This document shows, piece by piece, positions 1 to 5,209 of a stretch of 5,822 bases of DNA (the first letter of the stretch is position 1; each line of letters begins with the position of its first letter). The stretch spans positions 1 through 5,822 of the forward strand of contig DAOWIC010000159.1 of NCBI GenBank assembly GCA_030641085.1. Reading direction: 5' to 3'. The notes beneath the pieces were generated by a model. That model made no database searches. It was not told the DNA's origin and saw only the letters and a program-made list of their open reading frames with translations. A program made the position numbers and the translations under genes. The stretch is from Calditrichota bacterium. Its GTDB lineage: Bacteria; Zixibacteria; MSB-5A5; GN15; FEB-12.

Positions 1-147
1 TGCCCGGCAGACTGTTTGGAGGTTATGGGGGCCGGAATAGCTAATTCGTCGATTCACTTTCGTCGTTTCTTGCCGATAAAAACATGGTCAATTCGAGTCA
101 CATTTTTGTTTGCTTTTATTGCCGGGATTACGTATTTTTTGGTGTAG
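1..147 (+). CDS. C-terminal end of a possible Fe-S/membrane protein (5' partial)
   Basis: The first frame of the window is open for 48 codons and ends at a TAG (145-147). The visible peptide begins CPADCLEV, which resembles the last cysteine-proline part of a ferredoxin-type 4Fe-4S motif. A basic stretch follows (FRRFLPIK), then a hydrophobic run of about 19 residues (VTFLFAFIAGITYFLV) that would make a final transmembrane helix ending at the C-terminus. The rest of the gene lies outside the window, so its length and cofactors cannot be judged. The following gene starts about 100 bases later behind its own candidate promoter. The frame could be open by chance, since 48 codons is short, but the combination of a CPxDC motif and a clean terminal membrane segment favours a real gene end. 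Function is inference only. Confidence 0.5.
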   Translation, partial: CPADCLEVMGAGIANSSIHFRRFLPIKTWSIRVTFLFAFIAGITYFLV

Positions 148-182
148 TTGGCAGAGGTTTTGGTTTTCAGTATCAGTATGAT
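148..182 (+). promoter_or_regulatory. Candidate sigma70 promoter for the cold-shock gene
   Basis: TTGGCA (148-153) matches the -35 consensus at five of six bases. TATCAG (171-176) lies 17 bases downstream, and a better -10 hexamer, TATGAT (177-182), lies 23 bases downstream. Neither pairing is ideal. A start near 183-190 would give a leader of roughly 60 bases before the ATG at 249. The whole stretch is AT-rich compared with the coding regions. I see no clear hairpin or cold-box element in the leader. Confidence 0.3.
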
Positions 183-233
183 TAATTCAGTGGCTGGTCT
201 AAACGCTTTGCCTGAATCAAATCAGTAATTTTT

Positions 234-240
234 AGGAGGT
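234..240 (+). promoter_or_regulatory. Shine-Dalgarno site that fixes the cold-shock start
   Basis: AGGAGGT lies 8 bases upstream of the ATG at 249. An in-frame TTG at 243 would be only 2 bases from this site, too close for initiation. The protein therefore starts MAERETG rather than two codons earlier. Confidence 0.85.
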
Positions 241-248
241 AGTTGATC

Positions 249-461
249 ATGGCAGAACGTGAAACTGGCACGGTCAAGTGGTTCAATGCCGACAAAGGTT
301 TTGGCTTCATCACCCGCGATCAGGGCAGCGATGTCTTTGTGCATCACACTGCGATCAGCCAGAGCGGCTTCCGCTCTCTTGAAGAGGGTCAGAAAGTCGA
401 ATTCACAATCACCCAGAGCGAAAAGGGCCCGCAGGCTCAGGAAGTTACTCTGGTCGGTTAG
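249..461 (+). CDS. csp: Cold-shock domain protein (CspA family)
   Basis: This is a complete 70-residue single cold-shock domain, the usual length for CspA-type proteins, which bind single-stranded RNA and DNA in the cytoplasm and act as RNA chaperones. The hallmark pieces are visible in order: GTVKWFNADKGFGFI (residues 7-21) with the RNP1-type KGFGFI, then DVFVHHTAI (28-36) with the RNP2-type VFVHH, then a GQKVEF strand and a C-terminal GPQAQEV strand. The aromatic binding residues Trp11, Phe12, Phe18, Phe20, Phe30 and His32/His33 are all present. The start is the ATG 8 bases after AGGAGGT. The gene is followed 22 bases later by a strong intrinsic terminator, so it appears to be transcribed alone. 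Whether it is cold-induced or constitutive cannot be told from the sequence, and the exact paralogue name is not assignable. Confidence 0.97.
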   Translation: MAERETGTVKWFNADKGFGFITRDQGSDVFVHHTAISQSGFRSLEEGQKVEFTITQSEKGPQAQEVTLVG

Positions 462-483
462 ATTGTCTACAAAGATCAATCAC

Positions 484-517
484 GAAAGCGAACCCAGTCG
501 GGTTCGCTTTCTCTTTT
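484..517 (+). terminator. Rho-independent terminator after the cold-shock gene
   Basis: A perfect 12-base-pair stem (484-495 with 500-511) closes a 4-base AGTC loop (496-499) and is followed at once by TCTTTT (512-517). The stem is GC-rich next to the loop. It begins 22 bases after the csp stop codon, as expected for the end of a single-gene transcript. Confidence 0.92.
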
Positions 518-554
518 GCAGTTACTTCCGAATAAAACGCCCGACAGATTCTGC

Positions 555-583
555 TTGTAACATGGGTGCACAAGACTTACTAT
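555..583 (+). promoter_or_regulatory. Candidate promoter for the transglutaminase-like lipoprotein gene
   Basis: TTGTAA (555-560) and TACTAT (578-583) each match the sigma70 consensus at four of six bases and are separated by exactly 17 bases. The site lies after the csp terminator and about 60 bases before the ATG at 645, which is where a promoter is needed. The match is modest. Confidence 0.35.
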
Positions 584-601
584 CAACACCAAGTATCAAC
601 A
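581..601 (+). repeat. Short direct repeat TATCAACA x2
   Basis: TATCAACA occurs at 581-588 and again at 594-601, a 13-base period. The first copy overlaps the candidate -10 element. It could be a small regulatory site or chance, since eight bases repeated twice is weak evidence. Confidence 0.3.
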
Positions 602-644
602 GAATCAAAGAAGCAGCTATCGCGCGGCATACACGGAGGTCATC

Positions 645-2219
645 ATGCGTTCCAGAGCAGTTCTCTCACTTATTTTCCCGTCCATCCTCGTTCTTCTTTT
701 TGCATCCGGCTGTGGAAGCCTGTCTGGATATCCGTCCGATGTTGATGAGGCGCTCAAGGCCGCCGGTGACAACCGCGCCGAGCTTGAGACGGTTCTGGCC
801 CATTACAAAGCCGGGGGCGATTCCTTGAAGTTTCAGGCCGCCTGCTTCCTGATCGGCAATATGGAGGGACACTGCTATGTCACCTATATGTTTGTCGATA
901 CCGCCGGTGAAGAAGTCACTCTGAACGCGCTGGAATTTGACGATTATGATTCCCTGTTGGCGGCCTGCTCGCGTATCGAACAGGAACGCGGCGAGCTGGA
1001 CTACGAGCGTAATACGAGGGTCGACGATCTTGAAACGATCAGGGCGGATTTCCTGATTGATCAGATTGATCTCGCCTTCAGGGCCTGGCGCGAGAAGCCC
1101 TGGGCAGAGAAAGTTTCCTTTGAGAATTTCTGCGAGTACATTCTCCCCTATCGCGGCAGCAACGAACCACTGGAGCCCTGGCGCAAGGTTTTCTGGGAGA
1201 AGTACGACGGGATCGAGGCGAAGCTGTCCGATCCGGGTGATCCGGTTGAGGCCGCCTCCCTGATTAACGATGACATCACGACATGGTTCAAGTTTGACCG
1301 GCGCTACTACTTTCACCCGACCGACCAGGGTGTGACCGGGATGCTTGAAAGCGGCATGGGGCGCTGCGAGGATATGACCAACTTGACGATCTACGGCATG
1401 CGTGCCAACGGCCTGGCGGTCACGAGCGACTACACCCCATACTGGGCCGACGCCGGCAACAACCACGCCTGGAATTCGATCCTTACCGCCGAAGGCAAGG
1501 TGATCCCGTTCATGGGCGCCGAAGCCAATCCGGGCGAATACACGCTCCACTACAAGGCGGCGAAGATCTACCGCAAGACATTCGGCAGAAGGAAAGAGAA
1601 CCTGACCTTTCAAAAGAACAAGCAGGAAGAGATCCCGCGCTGGCTGGCCGGCAAGAGCTTTGTCGATGTTACCACCGATTACCTGACCACGGCCGATCCG
1701 GTCATTAAATTCACGCAGCAGACTCCCGACTCGGTTGATATCGCCTATCTCTGTGTGTTCAACTCCGGCCAATGGAAAGCGATTGACTGGGCCAGAATCG
1801 CCGGCGGCTCGGCCGCTTTTTCCGACATGGGTACCGGAGTGGCTTACCTTCCGGCATTGTATCTCAACGAGGAGATTGTGCCCTGCGGTTCGCCGTTCAT
1901 TCTGCGCGATGATGGTACTATGGATCTGCTCGTAGCGGATACGAACGCCACAGGCACAGTCGCCCTTACCTCCACCACCGAGGTCGAACAGAGCCTCTCC
2001 ACCGACGGCGTTGCCCGAACCTCGTTGAAGCCGGGCCAAGGCTACGAGCTTTTCTACTGGGATGACGGCTGGCAATCGCTCGGTGAGGTGGTGGCCACCA
2101 AGCGGCCGCTGCAATTCAAGAACGTGCCTGCCAACGGTCTCTACTGGCTGGTTGTCGACGATTCCGATCGCGAAGAGCGGATTTTCAGCTTCGACGACGG
2201 TCAGCAGATCTGGTGGTAG
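645..2219 (+). CDS. Transglutaminase-like domain lipoprotein
   Basis: This 524-residue protein is predicted to be exported and lipid-anchored. MRSR is followed by a hydrophobic segment and a lipobox ending ASGC, with Cys23 as the modified residue. An N-terminal region contains AFRAW (144-148) and a LPYR segment (167-170). A papain-fold transglutaminase-like core follows, with GRCEDMTN carrying the candidate nucleophile Cys241 and NNHAWN carrying His274. The expected third acidic residue is unclear; Glu293 in GAEA is the nearest candidate. A C-terminal beta-rich part follows (YLCVFNSGQWKAIDW from about 368; YLPALYLN; FYWDDGWQSLG), and the protein ends EERIFSFDDGQQIWW. From memory, this layout and ending match complete transglutaminase-like proteins of Bacteroidetes, so the gene looks full-length. 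Members may cleave or crosslink peptides or proteins; the substrate here is unknown. The start is set by GGAGG (635-639), 5 bases before the ATG. No intrinsic terminator was seen downstream. Confidence 0.88.
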   Translation: MRSRAVLSLIFPSILVLLFASGCGSLSGYPSDVDEALKAAGDNRAELETVLAHYKAGGDSLKFQAACFLIGNMEGHCYVTYMFVDTAGEEVTLNALEFDDYDSLLAACSRIEQERGELDYERNTRVDDLETIRADFLIDQIDLAFRAWREKPWAEKVSFENFCEYILPYRGSNEPLEPWRKVFWEKYDGIEAKLSDPGDPVEAASLINDDITTWFKFDRRYYFHPTDQGVTGMLESGMGRCEDMTNLTIYGMRANGLAVTSDYTPYWADAGNNHAWNSILTAEGKVIPFMGAEANPGEYTLHYKAAKIYRKTFGRRKENLTFQKNKQEEIPRWLAGKSFVDVTTDYLTTADPVIKFTQQTPDSVDIAYLCVFNSGQWKAIDWARIAGGSAAFSDMGTGVAYLPALYLNEEIVPCGSPFILRDDGTMDLLVADTNATGTVALTSTTEVEQSLSTDGVARTSLKPGQGYELFYWDDGWQSLGEVVATKRPLQFKNVPANGLYWLVVDDSDREERIFSFDDGQQIWW

Positions 2220-2254
2220 GCTGATTCAACGTCACTCCCGGGTCGGTTCTGACC

Positions 2255-2282
2255 TTGACAATAACGGATTAGGTGGTATATT
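2255..2282 (+). promoter_or_regulatory. Strong sigma70-type promoter with extended -10
   Basis: A perfect -35 TTGACA (2255-2260) is followed after 16 bases by TATATT (2277-2282), preceded by TGG (2274-2276), which forms an extended -10 element. An alternative -10, TATTAT (2279-2284), gives an 18-base spacer. Transcription would start near 2289 with a leader of about 40 bases before the ATG at 2330. An imperfect palindrome, GGTC...GACC (2241-2254), abuts the -35 and could be an operator or chance. This is the best promoter in the window and suggests that the large secreted protein is transcribed independently of the upstream gene. Confidence 0.72.
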
Positions 2283-2313
2283 ATTATTATCTTTTCCCTT
2301 GTCTAATTTAAAT

Positions 2314-2320
2314 GGGAGGT
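2314..2320 (+). promoter_or_regulatory. Shine-Dalgarno site that decides the start at 2330
   Basis: GGGAGGT lies 9 bases upstream of the ATG at 2330. An in-frame ATG at 2312 overlaps this very motif and has no ribosome-binding site of its own. Starting at 2330 also gives a canonical signal peptide beginning MKKTSLY, so the longer start would add six spurious residues. Confidence 0.85.
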
Positions 2321-2329
2321 CGTACCGGC

Positions 2330-5152
2330 ATGAAAAAAACGTCTCTCTATACTGTCGCCCTGTTACTTCTTAGTGTAGTATTGGCGCCTTCGAGTGGATC
2401 GATAAGCGCCCGTAATACCAGGTCGCTGGTCTTCGTTGATTGCCCCGAATCGTTAGTGAGAGGCAGCCATTGTGATACTCTGCGCTGCCAGATCAAGGCG
2501 GTCGTCGATGATCGGAGAAACCCCGACAATAATTCTGTCCGCTATCGACTCGTATCCGGACCGGGTGAAATCGACGGTCATACCGGCGAATGGGTGTGCT
2601 TTCCTCAGACCGACTCGTCGAGTGCCCGACGCCGATGGCACGAGGTCGTCATCGCCGCCTCAATCGGGAACAGCCCGGTTCACGTCACGCCCCCCGAGGA
2701 GTATTGCAGATTCCGGGTCGATTTTCGCGACCGATATGCGCATATTTATATCGATAATCAGGATATGGGGGCGGTCTTCTCCGTCACAGCGCCGGGTACG
2801 TATACATTTACCGTCAGGGTCGATGATCCCGATTGGTGCGATCCTCAAACCGCCTATATCTACTCTGTGGAGCCTGAGCCGGTTGGTTCCTTTATCCTTG
2901 AGGGCAACCTGCTCACGTTTAATGTCGATGCCGCTGATGCTGAGCAGGCTTTTACTCTGCTTCTGAGCAATGACACGGTCGGCGATTTTGTTCGCGCGGT
3001 ACCGTTTGTATTCGATACTCACACCGAGGCAACTCCGACCTTCGTCGATTGCCCGGATACCATCGTAGCCTCCCTCTGCGCCACAGTCCAATATCAGGTC
3101 AAGGCAGTCCCGCCCGATACCGACTTAGCTGATTTTGTCGAGTACGAGATCGTGTCCGGGCCGGGGAGAATTGTCGAGTCCAGCGGCCTCTGGTACTTCA
3201 CCCCCTCCTCGGCCGACATAGGTCAAACGTACGAGGTTGAAATCGCGGCAGTCTACGGCGACTTCACGACTACCGGCGATGAGAACTGTCACTTTTACGT
3301 GCCGGTCTTTTTCGATGGTACCGGTATCGCGGTTCTCTATCCCGAGGGCACACTCTGTGGGGACACGCTGACTGTATTAACGCCTACGACGCATACTATC
3401 AACGGACTCGCCTATGATCCAATAAATTGTGCGGCCATGATGTTGAGCATCACCTCCGTTGAGCCAGCGCCGACGGGGAGCATCACTCTCGAACAAAGCG
3501 ATCAAGCCTATTTTGAACTCATATTTAACCCGGATACCGCCGACGGCGAGCAGGTCTTTACTGTAACGCTGGAGGGCACTTCCGGCGTAGAACCGATTTC
3601 GTGCGCATTCTCTTTCGAGACCGATTGGCAGTTGCCGCAGCCTCCTCCGCCACCACCGGAACTACCGACGATTCGCATTGACATGGCGAATGATGTGCAG
3701 CTCTGTTCCAGCGGACAGTTGGACGTAATTCTGGATGGCCCCACGTTGCCGATCGGCGGTTTTGATCTGCTGATTGAATATGATCTTGAGTCGATCGTGA
3801 TTAATCAGGTAACTCCGGGTGTGGCTTTGTTTGATGACGACGGCTGCGGCTGGGAGTATTTCTCGTACCGGTTCGGTCAGAGTGTAACCTGCAATGGAGT
3901 CGCCTGCCCGCCCAATGTTATCAGCGTTATCGCCCTTGCGGAAATCAACAACGGCCCCATACATCCTTCCTGTTTTGAGCCGACCTCGGTTCCCGCGACG
4001 CTCTTTTCGCTCGAGTATGTGGCGACCTGCGATGCCGAACGGAGATGTCAACACTCGCCGGTCCGATTCCTCTGGGCCGACTGCGGCCATAATATGCTCT
4101 GTAATCCTATTGGCGACACCACCTATATCGCACGGGATGTGTATGACTTCGACGGAACACTGCTGCAACCGGCCGATGACCTGCCCTCCTATGGTGGTGT
4201 CCCGCAGATCTGCTTTGAGAGTGTCTACCAGGAGCCGCACATACCGATGCGGGAATACGATTTCGAAAACGGTGGAATCTCCTTCGACTGCCCCGACACT
4301 CCTCCGGGAGACTGCCAGTATCCCCGGGGAGACCTGAACGGTAATCTGGTTGCCTACGAAGTCGCCGATGCCGTGTTATTCTCCAATTACTTCGTGTACG
4401 GTATGGAGGTTTTTACTAAGGAAGTTGACTGCCAGGTTTGGGCGAGTGATGTAAACGGCGATGGCGTCCCGCTCGGTGTCGATGACTTCATCTATCTGAT
4501 AAGCGTTGTCTTAGGCGATGCGGTGCCGTATCCGACGACGCCCGCAATGCCTGTCGCTACCTTTACTCAGACATCAAGCGGCGGCGTCTATGTCGATCTT
4601 ACTGACAGTCTCGGCGGCGTATTAATGATTTTCAACGGCGAGATAGCTCCGGTGCTCGCGGGCTCTAATATGTCGTTCAAATACAAGTTTGACGGTTTGC
4701 AGACGAGAGTTCTTATATATTCGTTTGACGGTGAATCTGTCGCCGCCGGCAAGCTGTTGGATGAAACGGCGGGTGCCACCCTTATGTACGTAGGCGCATC
4801 AACACCCGAAGGTATCGCTGTTGACGCTATCATCGCCCAGCCGACCTTCGATAACAGCCCCGAGGATATCCTGCCGACCAAATTCGCCCTGAAGCAGAAC
4901 TACCCGAACCCGTTCAATCCATCGACAACGGTTGAATTCGACCTGCCCCAGTCCGCGCCGGTGACGTTCGAAGTTATCAACCTGCTGGGCCAGACGGTTT
5001 ACCGGCTCTCGGATACATATCCGGCGGGCAGCCACCAGATTGTCTGGAACGGCATAGACATTAAGGGACAGCCGGTGGCCAGCGGGATCTACCACTATCG
5101 TCTAACCGCGGGCGATTTCACCGCTGCTCGCAAGATGCTGTTGATAAAGTAA
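2330..5152 (+). CDS. Secreted modular protein with Cys-rich repeats, cohesin-like, dockerin-like and C-terminal sorting domains
   Basis: This 940-residue protein has an N-terminal Sec signal peptide (MKKTS plus hydrophobic core; likely cleavage around Ser26/Ala27). Two related Cys-rich repeats follow (35-237 and 238-432), each opening FVDCP. A six-proline linker (438-443) leads to a cohesin-like segment (about 447-632; IGGFDLLIEYDLES, later CGWEYFSYRFG). A dockerin-like pair of calcium loops follows (Asp668-Asp680 and DVNGDG from 707), then a beta-rich stretch (about 735-845) and a C-terminal FlgD-like/type A sorting domain (848-940; NYPNPFNP at 857-864, LLGQTVY, VASGIYHYRL, ending KMLLIK). 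Such C-terminal domains direct export or surface attachment through the type IX system where that exists; whether this organism has one is unknown. There are 25 cysteines, all before residue 702, suggesting disulfides. No catalytic domain is recognisable, so a structural, adhesive or binding role is inferred. The last codons are followed by a convergent gene. Confidence 0.92.
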   Translation: MKKTSLYTVALLLLSVVLAPSSGSISARNTRSLVFVDCPESLVRGSHCDTLRCQIKAVVDDRRNPDNNSVRYRLVSGPGEIDGHTGEWVCFPQTDSSSARRRWHEVVIAASIGNSPVHVTPPEEYCRFRVDFRDRYAHIYIDNQDMGAVFSVTAPGTYTFTVRVDDPDWCDPQTAYIYSVEPEPVGSFILEGNLLTFNVDAADAEQAFTLLLSNDTVGDFVRAVPFVFDTHTEATPTFVDCPDTIVASLCATVQYQVKAVPPDTDLADFVEYEIVSGPGRIVESSGLWYFTPSSADIGQTYEVEIAAVYGDFTTTGDENCHFYVPVFFDGTGIAVLYPEGTLCGDTLTVLTPTTHTINGLAYDPINCAAMMLSITSVEPAPTGSITLEQSDQAYFELIFNPDTADGEQVFTVTLEGTSGVEPISCAFSFETDWQLPQPPPPPPELPTIRIDMANDVQLCSSGQLDVILDGPTLPIGGFDLLIEYDLESIVINQVTPGVALFDDDGCGWEYFSYRFGQSVTCNGVACPPNVISVIALAEINNGPIHPSCFEPTSVPATLFSLEYVATCDAERRCQHSPVRFLWADCGHNMLCNPIGDTTYIARDVYDFDGTLLQPADDLPSYGGVPQICFESVYQEPHIPMREYDFENGGISFDCPDTPPGDCQYPRGDLNGNLVAYEVADAVLFSNYFVYGMEVFTKEVDCQVWASDVNGDGVPLGVDDFIYLISVVLGDAVPYPTTPAMPVATFTQTSSGGVYVDLTDSLGGVLMIFNGEIAPVLAGSNMSFKYKFDGLQTRVLIYSFDGESVAAGKLLDETAGATLMYVGASTPEGIAVDAIIAQPTFDNSPEDILPTKFALKQNYPNPFNPSTTVEFDLPQSAPVTFEVINLLGQTVYRLSDTYPAGSHQIVWNGIDIKGQPVASGIYHYRLTAGDFTAARKMLLIK
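2432..3625 (+). repeat. Two tandem coding repeats of about 200 residues
   Basis: Within the secreted protein, unit 1 (2432-3040) and unit 2 (3041-3625) are diverged copies in the same order. Both begin FVDCP. Both then show a Q(I/V)KAV strand, a (L/I)VSGPG(E/R)I turn, a W(V/Y)-F-P segment, an EV.IAA strand, a (Y/N)C(R/H)F(R/Y)V segment, a SVEP.P.GS(F/I)(I/T)L turn and an EQ.FT(L/V) strand. Four cysteines occupy equivalent places. The DNA has diverged, so this is an old duplication. The units resemble Ig-like or cadherin-like beta domains in general character, but I cannot name a family. Confidence 0.8.
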
Positions 5153-5162
5153 TGCTTGACTG

Positions 5163-5209
5163 TAGCGCGCTATAGCGCTATGGTAAATAGCGTTGCGTGG
5201 ACGCTATTT
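5163..5209. terminator. Inverted repeats between convergent genes, possible bidirectional terminator
   Basis: Two hairpins can form. The first pairs TAGCGC (5163-5168) with GCGCTA (5175-5180). The second pairs AAATAGCGT (5185-5193) with ACGCTATTT (5201-5209) perfectly around a 7-base loop. The second arm overlaps the stop codon and last codon of the minus-strand gene. The A-rich and T-rich ends of the second stem would suit termination in both directions, but neither side has a long T tract, so this is a plausible rather than typical terminator. Confidence 0.5.

Noticed and set aside
183..248. A cold-shock leader acting as an RNA thermosensor or riboswitch
   Set aside because: Only 4-bp pairings such as CTGA/TCAG (212-225) are visible and the Shine-Dalgarno site appears unpaired, so no structured element can be supported by eye.
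259..828. A 189-codon plus-strand frame running across csp, its terminator and the start of the lipoprotein gene
   Set aside because: It reads through the intrinsic terminator and overlaps two well-supported genes in another frame. The translation is Arg/Ser-rich, as is usual for shadow frames.
666..2114. A 482-codon open frame on the minus strand opposite the transglutaminase-like gene
   Set aside because: The plus strand has a Shine-Dalgarno site, a lipobox, active-site motifs and a family-typical C-terminus. The antisense product is low-complexity in character with no recognisable motif, and long antisense frames are common opposite GC-rich genes.
3641..3658. Proline-codon run as a simple-sequence or phase-variation tract
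   Set aside because: The six Pro codons use mixed CCT, CCG and CCA, not a pure repeat, and changes would be in whole codons. It is an ordinary interdomain linker.
3662..4240. A 192-codon minus-strand frame opposite the cohesin-like region
   Set aside because: It lies wholly inside the secreted protein gene, has no ribosome-binding evidence and shows no recognisable motif.
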